Made by a program: the position numbers and the translations under genes
In this document: positions 38,009 through 47,109 of the stretch, one piece after another
Numbering within the stretch: position 1 is the stretch's first letter
Layout of the letters: every line of letters begins with the position of its first letter
Assembly: GCF_035920345.1 (NCBI RefSeq)
Contig: NZ_CP109149.1
Location: forward strand, 2,294,001-2,358,000
Direction: 5' to 3'
From: Nocardia vinacea
GTDB taxonomy: Bacteria; Actinomycetota; Actinomycetes; Mycobacteriales; Mycobacteriaceae
Length of the DNA stretch: 64,000 bases
Notes under the pieces: model-generated
What the model saw: only the letters and a program-made list of their open reading frames with translations
What the model was told of the DNA's origin: nothing
The model's database searches: none

Positions 38009-39433
38009 ATGACAAGCCCAACCCGATGGCGCCGCCGCCTGCCCGACGCCGCGACGAGCCCTGCGGCCGGGTCGCCGACCCTGAAGCGCAGTCTGGGGCG
38101 GATCGACCTCACGGCCATGGGTGTGGGCACGATCGTCGGGGCGGGCATCTTCGTCATCACCGGTGTCGCCGCCGCCGAGAAGGCCGGGCCGTCGATTGTG
38201 CTGTCGTTCCTGCTGGCCGGAACCGTCTGCGCGCTGGTCGCGCTCTGCTACAGCGAACTCGCGGCAATGACGCCGGTCTCCGGCAGTGCCTACACCTACA
38301 CCTATGCCACCCTCGGCGAAGGTCCGGCGTTCCTGGTCGGCTGGAATCTGCTGCTCGAATTCGTCATCGCGGGCGCGGCCGTGGCGATCGGCTGGTCCGG
38401 CAGCGTCGTCTCGGCGCTGGACACCATGTTCGGACTCACGCTGCCCGCCGCGATCACGGCGGGCCCGTCCGAGGGCGGCATCGTCAACCTGCCCGCCGTG
38501 CTCATCATCGGTGTCATCGTCGCGGTCCTCGTCGGCGAGGTCACACTGACGGCCCGGATCACCAAGGCGCTGGTTGCCGTGACTATCGGCGTGCTGGTCC
38601 TGGTCGTCGCGATCGGTGCACCGCATATCGACATCGGCAACTGGACCCCGTTCGCGCCATTCGGATTCGGCGGCATCATCGGCGGCGCCGCCATCGCGTT
38701 CTTCGCCTTCCTCGGATTCGACGTGGTCGCCGCATCCGCCGAGGAGGCGCGCAACCCCCGCCGCGATATCCCGTTCGCGATCATCGGCACGGTCCTCATC
38801 GCCACCCTGCTCTACGCACTGGTCAGCGCTGTACTCACCGGCATCGCACCGTTCGCCACCCTGAACAACGCCTCGCCGATCGCGACCGCCTTCGGAAATC
38901 TGCGCATCGGCTGGATCGGCAATGTCATCGTTATCGCCTCGATCATCGCGCTCACGAAGGGCCTGTTGCTGATCGTCTACGCGCAGGTCCGGCTGATGTT
39001 CGCGATGTGCCGCGATCGCCTGCTGCCACGCGGACTGGCCGAAACCGGTAAGCGCGCCACCCCGGTCCGGCTGACCCTGCTGCTCGGCGTCGTCTGCGCG
39101 ACCATTGCCGGTCTGCTGCCGATCGATATCGTCGTGGAATTGGTGAATATCGGCGCGCTGTCGGCATTCGCCGTCGTTTGTGTCGGTGTGCTGGTGCTGC
39201 GAAAGCTGGAACCGAATCGGGAGCGGCCGTTCCGCACCCCATTGGTGCCGCTGGTGCCGATTCTCGCGCTGATCGGCTGCGTACTGCTGGCAACCACCTT
39301 GGACGGGCTGACCTGGGTGCGCTTCGCGGTCTGGGTGCTCGTCGGCATTGCGGTCTACCTGGGCTACGGCCGTAAACGCTCCACCCTCGCCGCCCCGACC
39401 ATAACTGACTCAACGGTTTCTGCCGATCGGTAA
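38009..39433 (+). CDS. APC-superfamily cationic amino-acid permease (CAT/YfnA-like)
   Basis: 474 residues with about 12 membrane helices. The APC signature GVGTIVGAGIFVITG lies in TM1 after LKRSLGRIDLTAM, and FFAFLGFDVVAASAEEARNPRRDIP is the conserved TM6/loop of the cationic amino-acid transporter group. A hydrophobic C-terminal pair of helices ends in GYGRKRS. Proton-coupled uptake or exchange of amino acids across the cytoplasmic membrane; substrate not determinable. Confidence 0.95.
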   Translation: MTSPTRWRRRLPDAATSPAAGSPTLKRSLGRIDLTAMGVGTIVGAGIFVITGVAAAEKAGPSIVLSFLLAGTVCALVALCYSELAAMTPVSGSAYTYTYATLGEGPAFLVGWNLLLEFVIAGAAVAIGWSGSVVSALDTMFGLTLPAAITAGPSEGGIVNLPAVLIIGVIVAVLVGEVTLTARITKALVAVTIGVLVLVVAIGAPHIDIGNWTPFAPFGFGGIIGGAAIAFFAFLGFDVVAASAEEARNPRRDIPFAIIGTVLIATLLYALVSAVLTGIAPFATLNNASPIATAFGNLRIGWIGNVIVIASIIALTKGLLLIVYAQVRLMFAMCRDRLLPRGLAETGKRATPVRLTLLLGVVCATIAGLLPIDIVVELVNIGALSAFAVVCVGVLVLRKLEPNRERPFRTPLVPLVPILALIGCVLLATTLDGLTWVRFAVWVLVGIAVYLGYGRKRSTLAAPTITDSTVSADR

Positions 39434-39572
39434 CCGGCGCGAAATTCGCCATTGGGATCTTGCACGAATGCATTCCGAAATATTGCGTCCTCGTGGCGGA
39501 TTCGGCACGCTCTCTGGGTAAGAGCCACGGCGCACACCCTCGCGGCCGGGCCGGAGAGGACGACGACCCGAT

Positions 39573-39986
39573 ATGTCCGATGACGAGAAGCAGATCCGGA
39601 TCCTGATCGAGCGGTGGGCGGCGGCGGTGCATACCGGCGATCTGGCCGGCGTACTCGCCGATCACGCCGACGATATCGTGATGTTCGATGTCCCCCCGCC
39701 GAATGAAGGTGTGCGCGGCATCGACGCCTACCGGGATATCTGGCCCGGCTTCTTCGAATGGCAGGCATCGGGTGCGACATTCGACATCGTTTCGCTGGAG
39801 GTAGAAGCGGGTGCAGACGTGGCATTCGCGCATGCGCTGCTGCTGTGCGGCACCGCGGAGGATTTCGCCCGCGATCCGGCCAAGCGCCTGCGGATCACCT
39901 TCGGCCTGCGCAAACAGTACGGACGCTGGGTCGTGGTGCACGAGCACCACTCCTTCCCCGACGACACTGCGGAACCCGAGGCCTGA
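39573..39986 (+). CDS. SnoaL/DUF4440-like NTF2-fold protein
   Basis: 137 residues with GGAGAGGACGACG upstream. NTF2-like fold: IRILIERWAAAVHTGDLAGVLADHADDIVMFDVPPP at the N-terminus, GIDAYRDIWPGFFEW, and YGRWVVVHEHHSFP near the C-terminus. This cone-shaped fold holds small ligands or catalyses ring chemistry; the sequence resembles the ketosteroid-isomerase-like group. Function unknown. Stands alone in its orientation with the crotonase gene downstream. Confidence 0.82.
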   Translation: MSDDEKQIRILIERWAAAVHTGDLAGVLADHADDIVMFDVPPPNEGVRGIDAYRDIWPGFFEWQASGATFDIVSLEVEAGADVAFAHALLLCGTAEDFARDPAKRLRITFGLRKQYGRWVVVHEHHSFPDDTAEPEA

Positions 39987-40094
39987 GCTCGAGCCGGTTC
40001 GCTACGGTGGCATCGAGCGCAACGATGCAGCGACCGCCGGTGGCGTGGTGCACCGTTGCCGCGAATACGGCATCGAGTGCACCGGGAGTTCCAC

Positions 40095-41135
40095 GTGAAT
40101 CAGCCTGATAGCGAAGCCTTTTCGAACCATGCGGGCGCCCGCCCCGCGGCCTGGTACGAGAACTGGACAGAGGTACCCGATTCGCCGTGGCGGGATCGCC
40201 CCGAGCCCGCCGGCGAACGCGAGTACCGCACACTCACCTATGAGCGCGACGGGCGCATCGCACGCATTACCTTCAACCGCCCGGAGAAGGGCAATACGAT
40301 CACCCCGGATACCCCGGTCGAACTCGCGCATGCGGTCGAGCGGGCCGATCTGGATCCGCGGGTGCACGTCATCCTGATATCCGGGCGCGGCAAGGGTTTC
40401 TGCGGCGGCTATGACCTGGATATGTTCGCCGAACAGGGCAGCCACGGTGTCGACGGCACGATCGACACCACCGGTACCGTGGCCGATCCGGTGGTACAGG
40501 CGGTCAATCACAATCCCTGGGGCACTTGGGATCCGATGATCGACTACGCCATGATGAGCCGGTTCAACCGCGGTTTCGCCAGCCTCATGAACGCGAACAA
40601 GCCGACCGTCGCGAAATTGCACGGCTTCGCGATCGCGGGCGGCACCGATATCGCGCTCTACTCCGACCAGATCATCTGCGCCGACGACACCAAAATCGGC
40701 TATCCGCCTACCCGGGTGTGGGGTATTCCGGCGGCGGGCATGTGGGCGCATCGCCTCGGCGATCAGCGCGCCAAGCGGCTGCTGTTCACCGGTGACTGCA
40801 TCAGCGGAAAGCAGGCCGAGGAATGGGGCCTCGCGGTCGAATCATGTCCGGCCGATGAACTCGACGAGCGCGCCGAGGCATTGGTGGCACGCATCGCACG
40901 CATGCCGATCAACCAGTTGATGATGGCCAAACTGGCGCTCAATTCCGCGCTGCATTCGCAGGGCGTGACGAATTCCGCAATGGTCAGCACGGTATTCGAC
41001 GGGATCTCGCGGCACACGCGCGAGGGTTACGCCTTCCAACTGCGTTCGGCCACCGTGGGTTTCCGCGAGGCCGTGCGCGAACGCGACGAACCATATGGCG
41101 ACTACAAGCGCGCCCAGTTCCGCGCCGAGGAATAA
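40095..41135 (+). CDS. Enoyl-CoA hydratase/isomerase (crotonase family)
   Basis: 346 residues from GTG 40095 with CGGGAG upstream. Longer than the usual 260 because of an N-terminal extension and an insertion after the oxyanion-hole motif GKGFCGGYDLDMF (HGVDGTIDTTGTVADPVVQAVNHNP). Later GFAIAGGTDIALYSD forms the second oxyanion part and IGYPPTRVWGIPA the active-site loop. Typical residues for hydration of 2-enoyl-CoA are not fully conserved, so the exact reaction is open. Converges with a ligase-like gene 6 bases later. Confidence 0.9.
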   Translation: MNQPDSEAFSNHAGARPAAWYENWTEVPDSPWRDRPEPAGEREYRTLTYERDGRIARITFNRPEKGNTITPDTPVELAHAVERADLDPRVHVILISGRGKGFCGGYDLDMFAEQGSHGVDGTIDTTGTVADPVVQAVNHNPWGTWDPMIDYAMMSRFNRGFASLMNANKPTVAKLHGFAIAGGTDIALYSDQIICADDTKIGYPPTRVWGIPAAGMWAHRLGDQRAKRLLFTGDCISGKQAEEWGLAVESCPADELDERAEALVARIARMPINQLMMAKLALNSALHSQGVTNSAMVSTVFDGISRHTREGYAFQLRSATVGFREAVRERDEPYGDYKRAQFRAEE

Positions 41136-41140
41136 CGCGC

Positions 41141-42154
41141 TCAGCGCGTATAGCGGTGCTTCACCCCGATCGGGAAGTAGTCCGGATCGCCGGTGGGGCG
41201 TAGCTCGACATGCGGCAGGTGACGTTCGGGCGGAACGTAATGCGCGTATTCGCTATTGCGGCGCAGCAATTCGTCGCGAACCGATTCGGCGACACGTCGA
41301 GTGCGTTCGGGGGTATTCGACTCGTCGGGGACCAGTTCCACAGTGACGCGCAACGTCCGATCGTGATCGGCGTTCTCCCACACCTCCAGCACGAACTTCC
41401 CGGTCACCCATTCGCTGATGCCCGGCTGTTCCAGCCCGATCGTCACCGTCTCCGGAAAGACGTTCGCCCCGAATATCGATACCGCGTGCAGCGACCGCCC
41501 GAAGACATAGACGAACGGCAGCTCGGGTCCGGTTTCGGCACCGAGGTCGAGGCCGTGGGCGGCACAGAACGCGAGCATATCCGCATGCGAGACCACGCCA
41601 CCGTCGTCGGCGATGTGATAGCGGATCAGCGGCACCACCTGATCGACGTGCGAACCCAACTCCGGGATCACCCGCAGGATCTCCGCTTTGTTATTGCCCG
41701 GCGCGACGATCGTCAACGGCAGCTCCACCGCCAATGCCCGCAGGCAGGAGAGCGTATACAGCCCGCCGACCCAGGTTCCCAGCGGGAAGCACACCACCGC
41801 AAGGGTGCGCGTCGTCGCGGCGCCGAAACCGTGGACGAGCACCTGCGCGAACCGGCGCGTCGAGGCCGCCTCGTCCGCCGCGGTGCGCGGCCAGAAGGTC
41901 GGCGTACCAGTCGATCCCGATGACACCGCGATCAGATCGCAGTTGGTGAGATCGCCACCGCGGCAGCGGTCCGGTAGCGGATAGCGATGGTGGTAATTGG
42001 CCTTGGTCGTCAACGGCAACTGCTGGAAGGCCGCGGCGTCGGTGATCTTCTCCGGATCGATGCCGTGCGCGTCCAGAAATGCCCGATACGCGGGCACGGT
42101 GGCCACCGTCCGCGCTACCGAGTCGAGTATGTGTCGATTCGGATCGACTGGCAT
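41141..42154 (-). CDS. PaaK-like phenylacetate-CoA ligase with internal deletion, probably inactive
   Basis: 337 residues from ATG 42154 with GAGAGGGG upstream. Adenylate-forming features present: SSGSTGTPTFWPR (78-90), LGTWVGGLYTLSCLRAL, VFGRSLHAVSIFGANVFPE and LRVTVELVP. Family members I know are about 430-440 residues and have, between GSHxDQV and VPLxRYHIADxGG, a segment of about 110 residues with the YGTAD adenine-binding motif. Here these two boundary motifs are fused (GSHVDQVVPLIRYHIADDGG, about 167-186, base 41600-41660), an in-frame deletion. ATP binding should be lost. Start, reading frame and end are intact. I rate the deletion reading as likely but from memory of the family. Confidence 0.8.
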   Translation of the reverse strand: MPVDPNRHILDSVARTVATVPAYRAFLDAHGIDPEKITDAAAFQQLPLTTKANYHHRYPLPDRCRGGDLTNCDLIAVSSGSTGTPTFWPRTAADEAASTRRFAQVLVHGFGAATTRTLAVVCFPLGTWVGGLYTLSCLRALAVELPLTIVAPGNNKAEILRVIPELGSHVDQVVPLIRYHIADDGGVVSHADMLAFCAAHGLDLGAETGPELPFVYVFGRSLHAVSIFGANVFPETVTIGLEQPGISEWVTGKFVLEVWENADHDRTLRVTVELVPDESNTPERTRRVAESVRDELLRRNSEYAHYVPPERHLPHVELRPTGDPDYFPIGVKHRYTR

Positions 42155-42339
42155 CTGGCGCCCCTCTCTCCCCGTTCGCCGCTTCAACGCTACTGGTGTC
42201 GGATGCACGACAGGCGCGATCGTCCGATACTTCTTCCACGGCGTGGTCCCCGAACGCGGCACTCCGCTGCCACGATTGATACCGGAAACGGCGGGGTCGT
42301 GGCGCTCGATAGTTATTTCGAGAACGGGAGGACTGGGGG

Positions 42340-43464
42340 ATGTCGGATATGCGCGCGGAATTCGGGGTGCTCGGACCGGTGCAGTTGACGATCGATGAGG
42401 TCGCGCAACCGCTCGGTGGTGTCAAACAGCGTGCGGTCTTGGCGTATCTGGTGGTCAATGCGAACCGGCCGGTGTCGACGGAGGCGCTGGCACAGGCGGT
42501 ATGGGAGGAGAATCCGCCGCCGGATATCCGGATCAGCCTGCACACCATCGTGTCGAATCTGCGAAAGCCGTTGCGGGATGCCGGGCTCGACGCGCGCACG
42601 ATCCTGTCGCGCGCCGGCACGGGCTACCGGATCACAGTGCCCGCGGACAGCTGCGATGTCCAGCGGTTCCGTAGGCGCAAGGAATCCGGATTGCGGGCCA
42701 TGGCCGCGGGCCGGTTCTCGGTGGCCAGCGAGGTGCTCTCCAGCGCGCTCGGACAGTGGCGCGGCACCGCACTGGCGGACCTGCAGGGCCTCGGCTTCGC
42801 CGATGCCTTCGCCACCGCCCTGGACGACGAACGGATCGGCGTCATCGAAGCCCGCGCCCAGGCCGAGATCGCGCAGGGCCGGGCCGATGGCGTCATCACC
42901 GAGCTGGCCGAACTGGCCGATAGATATCCGCTGCGCGAACCGCTGTGGGAGCAGCTGATCACCGCGCTGTACGTGAGCGGTCGACAGAGCGACGCACTCG
43001 AGGCGCTGCGCCGATTGCGGGTGACGCTCGTCGATGAACTCGGCATCGATCCGGTGGCCTCGATTCGCGAACTCGAAGGCAAGATGCTGCGCCAGGAACC
43101 GCTCACCCCGCCCGCCGATGCCGTCGCATCCGCACTGCGCGTCACCACCGTCGTCGACCTGATAGCGCCCGGATCCCAAGCGTACCTGCGGGATTCGACC
43201 GGGCAGACGTTCCCGATCACCGGCCCGTTCACCCGCATCGGCCGACTGCCCGATAACGACATCGTGCTCGACGACGGCAAGGTCAGCCGTCATCACGCGG
43301 TGATCGTCAGCAATGGGGTGACGTGCGTGCTGAAGGATCTGTTGTCCTCGAACGGTGTGTTCGTCGGCGGGGTTCGGGTCATCGACGGCGCCGCGCTCAC
43401 CGATGGTGTGACGATCCGTATCGGCGATACCGAATTCACCTTCGGCGTCATGCCGCACAACTAG
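42340..43464 (+). CDS. EmbR-like SARP regulator with C-terminal FHA domain
   Basis: 374 residues. OmpR-type winged helix (about 1-100, FGVLGPVQL...TEALAQAVW), bacterial transcriptional activation domain (about 105-255, with the ending LVDELGIDP), and FHA domain (about 275-370: RIGRLPDNDIVLDD, SRHHA, SSNGVFVGG). This is the EmbR architecture; in mycobacteria EmbR is phosphorylated by PknH and binds it through the FHA domain, raising arabinosyltransferase expression. Here the convergent neighbour is a PknH-like kinase sharing a 4-base CTAG with this gene's stop. Target genes are unknown. Confidence 0.93.
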   Translation: MSDMRAEFGVLGPVQLTIDEVAQPLGGVKQRAVLAYLVVNANRPVSTEALAQAVWEENPPPDIRISLHTIVSNLRKPLRDAGLDARTILSRAGTGYRITVPADSCDVQRFRRRKESGLRAMAAGRFSVASEVLSSALGQWRGTALADLQGLGFADAFATALDDERIGVIEARAQAEIAQGRADGVITELAELADRYPLREPLWEQLITALYVSGRQSDALEALRRLRVTLVDELGIDPVASIRELEGKMLRQEPLTPPADAVASALRVTTVVDLIAPGSQAYLRDSTGQTFPITGPFTRIGRLPDNDIVLDDGKVSRHHAVIVSNGVTCVLKDLLSSNGVFVGGVRVIDGAALTDGVTIRIGDTEFTFGVMPHN

Positions 43465-45560
43465 TTGACGTGCGTATCGAACCAGTCCCGCAGTTGGGCT
43501 TCGGTTTTCGGTCCGGGGAGCGGGTTTTCCGGTACCAGCGTGCAGAACTGAGCGATCAGGTGGGCATCGGAGTACACGGCGATGAGGCAGGTCCGGGTGC
43601 CGAGATCCGGATCGTTGTCCAGGAAGCAGAAGAATCGGCCGATGTCCTTGCCCCCGCTGCGCCACACCTCGTCGGCGCCGCCGCCACCGCAGCTGTGTCC
43701 GCCGAGCACCCCGAGGTCGGCCCGGTACAGGGTGTCGGCCGACTGGCTGTCCGGGAATCCGTAGAACAGTGCGGCGGGATAGTCGGGCGGGGTACTGCAC
43801 GCGATGGCGGCGATCACCGTGCCGCCGGGCGGCGGCACGTGCCGACAGTTCCCCGGACCGTAGGCATTGCCGAGATGCCCGAGGACAACGCGGTCCTCGG
43901 GGGTGAAAAAGTCCGGGTCACGCGCGGCTTCGGCGGTCAGGAACTGGGAGGCGGCGGACTTGGACACGTAGTCGCGCAGCGGCTGGTCGCTCGGCGACGG
44001 CCAGATGAAGAAAGCCAGTGCCAGCTGGGGCTCATCGGTCAGCAGCAGGGATGGTTTCGGCACGTCGGGTGCATCGGCGCGGTTGGCGATGCACGCCTTG
44101 CGACCGATCTCCTTGCCCTCGTACATCACCGGGCCGTCCGGCCCGGCGGGGTCGCCCGGGCAGTTCGTGCCCTGGAAGGTGCGGATCAGGAGGTTGTAGT
44201 AGTCGCGCAGTGCGTCGAGATTGCGGAAACGCATGTATCTGACCGCCGACTCACTGGCCGCGGGGTGGTCCGGGCAGAAGATGACCGCGACGGTGGTGGA
44301 GGTATCGGGCTGCTCATGCTGGCAGGTGGATCGTTTGCGGCCGGTCTGGGCGACGACCTTCAGCAGATCGATATCCGCGTCGCGCAGTGCGGTGGCGTCG
44401 GCGACCGCGGTGCCCTTACGATCGCCGAGCAAGGTCCAGGCTCCGAATCCTGCCCCCGCGGCGATCACGGCGGCGAGTGCCAGGACGAGCGCGGTCAGCA
44501 TGCGGCGTCGGCGGCGCGGTTCGGCCACCGTGACACCCTGTGTATCGCGTGTCTCGGCTTCGGGCTGCGCGACATCGGATGGCTCCGTATCCGGTTTCCG
44601 AGCAACGGATAACAGGTCGTCACGAGTCGCGGTATCGGGTGAACTGACTTGTCCTGTTTCACTATTCGAGGTTCGTTCGTCGGTCGCGGATACCGCCGTA
44701 TGTCCTTCGGTAACCGCGCCCGCACTCGTCAGCGCCGCCTCCGCCGCATGTGCGAGGTCCCCTGCGGCCCGGTAACGTTCGCGCACGTTCTTTGCCATGC
44801 CGCTCTCGATGACGGCATCGAGCGCGGGCGTCACATTCGGCCGGATCGTGCTCGGTCGCGGCACCGGCTCGAACAGATGTGCGCTGATTATCTCGGCATC
44901 GGTGGTGCCCCGATACGGCCGTGCGCCGGTGAGGCATTCATAGAGCACGCACGCCAGTGAGTAGACGTCGACCGCGGGCGTGGTGTGCTCGGCCCGGAAC
45001 CGTTCCGGCGCCATATAGCTGAACGAACCGATCACCGCACCGTGGGTGGTCAGCCGATGATCGGCATCCGAATGCGCGATACCGAAGTCGACCAGATAGG
45101 CGAAACCATCCGGCGTGAGCAGAATATTGTCCGGTTTGACGTCACGGTGGACCAGTCCTTCGGCATGTGCGGCATCCAATGCCGAGGCGATCTGCCGGAT
45201 CACCGCCACCGCCTGCGGCGCCGGCATCGGCCCGTTGCTCTGCAGTACCGACGGCAGGCTGGCACCGTCCACCAGGCGCATATCGATGTAGAGGCGGCCG
45301 TCGATCTCGCCGTAATCGTGAATCGGGATGACATGCGGTTCGCGCAGTCGCGCGGCGGCGTCGGCCTCGCGCTGGAACCGCTCGCGGTACCCCTCGTCCT
45401 GCGCTAGCCGTTCGAGGAGCACCTTGATCGCCACACTGCGGCGCTTGCGCATGTCGTAGGCCTCGTAGACCTCGCCCATGCCTCCGCGCCCGAGCAGCCG
45501 ATCCAGCCGGTAGTGCCCGAATATCGAGCCCACGGTCAGTGGCTGACGCTGGCTCGTCAT
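43461..45560 (-). CDS. PknH-like sensor Ser/Thr kinase with tandem-duplicated outer domain
   Basis: 699 residues from ATG 45560, preceded by GGAGGACGAG. Kinase domain 1-275: GRGGMGEVY, Lys46, HRDVKPDN (138-145), DFG (158-160), APE (184-186). Ser/Thr-rich linker 280-348, RRRRR and one membrane helix (354-378). The outer part consists of two related units (about 410-530 and 570-680), each with two cysteines framing a strand (C413..C429; C572..C588), GKEIGRKAC versus GKDIGRFFC, and more cysteines; likely disulfides and a duplicated ligand pocket. Convergent with the EmbR-like gene, its probable substrate. Confidence 0.95.
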   Translation of the reverse strand: MTSQRQPLTVGSIFGHYRLDRLLGRGGMGEVYEAYDMRKRRSVAIKVLLERLAQDEGYRERFQREADAAARLREPHVIPIHDYGEIDGRLYIDMRLVDGASLPSVLQSNGPMPAPQAVAVIRQIASALDAAHAEGLVHRDVKPDNILLTPDGFAYLVDFGIAHSDADHRLTTHGAVIGSFSYMAPERFRAEHTTPAVDVYSLACVLYECLTGARPYRGTTDAEIISAHLFEPVPRPSTIRPNVTPALDAVIESGMAKNVRERYRAAGDLAHAAEAALTSAGAVTEGHTAVSATDERTSNSETGQVSSPDTATRDDLLSVARKPDTEPSDVAQPEAETRDTQGVTVAEPRRRRRMLTALVLALAAVIAAGAGFGAWTLLGDRKGTAVADATALRDADIDLLKVVAQTGRKRSTCQHEQPDTSTTVAVIFCPDHPAASESAVRYMRFRNLDALRDYYNLLIRTFQGTNCPGDPAGPDGPVMYEGKEIGRKACIANRADAPDVPKPSLLLTDEPQLALAFFIWPSPSDQPLRDYVSKSAASQFLTAEAARDPDFFTPEDRVVLGHLGNAYGPGNCRHVPPPGGTVIAAIACSTPPDYPAALFYGFPDSQSADTLYRADLGVLGGHSCGGGGADEVWRSGGKDIGRFFCFLDNDPDLGTRTCLIAVYSDAHLIAQFCTLVPENPLPGPKTEAQLRDWFDTHVN

Positions 45561-45736
45561 CTCGTCCTCCGCGATGCAGACCGGAGCCCTTCGCTGTCGG
45601 TCAACTGTAAGGTCGGCGACCTGCTTTTCGCGCCGCCTGCGGAAATGTTCCCCCTGATTGATCTTCGCCGTGCCCTCTTTGGTTAACCGCCGGTGCTGTC
45701 GCGCGGCGAATCGGGTGCCGACGATAGAGTCATGGG

Positions 45737-46336
45737 ATGACCTGGACCGTTGGTTTCGACCTCGATATGACGCTGATCGATTCCCGGCCGGGTGTGTGCA
45801 AGGCGATCGAGCAGTTGGCCACGGAGTTCGGCCTGTCGTTGCGTGGTGCCGAACTGGCCGACCGGCTCGGCCCGCCGCTGGCGATGCTGCTGGCAGACGC
45901 CGGTGCGCCCGAGGAGCTCGTTCCGGCACTCGTGACCCGCTACCGCGAGATCTATCCGTCGATCGTGCCCTACATTCCGGCCATGCCCGGTGCCGATGCC
46001 GCATTGGATGCCGTCCGCGCGCGTGGCGGGCGGGTGCTCATCGTGACCGGTAAACACGAACCGCTGGCCCGGCTGCACGTCGCCGAACTCGGGTGGCGGA
46101 TCGATGAGGTGGTCGGTGATCTGTGGTCGGACGGTAAGGCGGCGGCACTGCGCGAGCATGGCGCGGATCTGTTCGTCGGCGATCACGAGGGCGATATGCG
46201 CGGTGCGCGGGCGGCAGACGTCTTTGCGCTCGGGGTCACGACCGGCCCCTGTGAAGCCGACGAATTGCGCACGGCAGGAGCGGATTTCGTCCTGGGTGAG
46301 CTGACCGAATTCCCGGACTGGCTGGCCGCGCGCTAG
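45737..46336 (+). CDS. HAD-family hydrolase
   Basis: 199 residues. Haloacid-dehalogenase phosphatase motifs: GFDLDMTLIDSRPG (motif I, Asp-x-Asp), LIVTGKHEPLARL (motif II Thr), LFVGDHEGDMRGARAAD (motif IV acidic). The cap insertion after motif I is small helical (class I). Likely a small-molecule phosphatase such as phosphoglycolate phosphatase type; substrate unknown. Shares its 3' end with the convergent TetR gene (4-base overlap). Confidence 0.88.
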   Translation: MTWTVGFDLDMTLIDSRPGVCKAIEQLATEFGLSLRGAELADRLGPPLAMLLADAGAPEELVPALVTRYREIYPSIVPYIPAMPGADAALDAVRARGGRVLIVTGKHEPLARLHVAELGWRIDEVVGDLWSDGKAAALREHGADLFVGDHEGDMRGARAADVFALGVTTGPCEADELRTAGADFVLGELTEFPDWLAAR

Positions 46337-46980
46337 CGCCCGCCCGCCGCACCCTCCAGCGCCTCGAACCGCAACGACAACCCGTCCAGCAACGCGTGCA
46401 ACCCGGTCTCGAAGGCGGCGTCATCGATATCGCGCTGCCGTCCCGACAGCAGATGCGCCTCGTCCAGATGCGGATAATTTCCGCGATAGACCGCCGCGTC
46501 CTCCGGGAACCCGCCCGCGAACGACCCCAGCGTCGACCCGGTGACGAAGAATCGCATGAGCGCACCCACCTGGGTGGCCTCGCGGCGCGGCCAGCCCGCC
46601 GCCACCAGACCACCGAAGACCGCATCCGCCTGCCGCAACGCATTCGGCCGTCGACCCATGCCCTGATTCAAGGCGGGCACCACCTTCGGATGCGCCGCCA
46701 GGGCCGACCGATACGACCTGGCCCAATCGCGCAGTGCCACGCGCCAATCCGAAATATCGGTGAACATGGACAGATCGATCTTGCCGAGTACGGCATCGAC
46801 CATCGCGTCCAGCAGATCGTCCTTGGTGGCCACATGGTTGTAGAGCGATGGGCCCTGCACCCCGAGTTCGGTGGCGAGTCGGCGCATCGAAACCGCCTCC
46901 AGTCCTTCGGCATCCACCAGATCCAGCGCGGCCGACACAATGCGATCGCGGCTTAGCAAGGGGCGGCGGGGTCTTCCCAC
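46333..46980 (-). CDS. TetR-family regulator (TetR_C/AcrR type)
   Basis: 215 residues from GTG 46980, chosen for the AGGAGG upstream; the TTG at 47001 is less likely. Helix-turn-helix VSMRRLATELGVQGPSLYNHVATKDDLLDA, then a TetR_C-like helical domain with WRVALRDWARSYRSAL. Divergent from an acyl-CoA dehydrogenase/SDR pair with about 130 bases between, so probably their repressor. The putative -35/-10 pair TTGCAT (47038) and TAGCAT (47062) for the dehydrogenase lies in that gap. Confidence 0.9.
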   Translation of the reverse strand: MGRPRRPLLSRDRIVSAALDLVDAEGLEAVSMRRLATELGVQGPSLYNHVATKDDLLDAMVDAVLGKIDLSMFTDISDWRVALRDWARSYRSALAAHPKVVPALNQGMGRRPNALRQADAVFGGLVAAGWPRREATQVGALMRFFVTGSTLGSFAGGFPEDAAVYRGNYPHLDEAHLLSGRQRDIDDAAFETGLHALLDGLSLRFEALEGAAGGR

Positions 46981-47109
46981 GAAAACCTCCTGGTCGATCA
47001 ATCCAGTGTCACACGGTGGATACCCACAACATCAAACTTGCATCGCTAGTTTATCGATGGTTAGCATACGAGAAACTTCCGCTGTTAGTTTTCTTGCCCC
47101 GGAGTCGTG

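Noticed and set aside
41136..41149. acgcgc-tca-gcgcgt hairpin between convergent crotonase and ligase genes
   Set aside because: 6-base stem overlapping stop codons; too short to support a terminator call.
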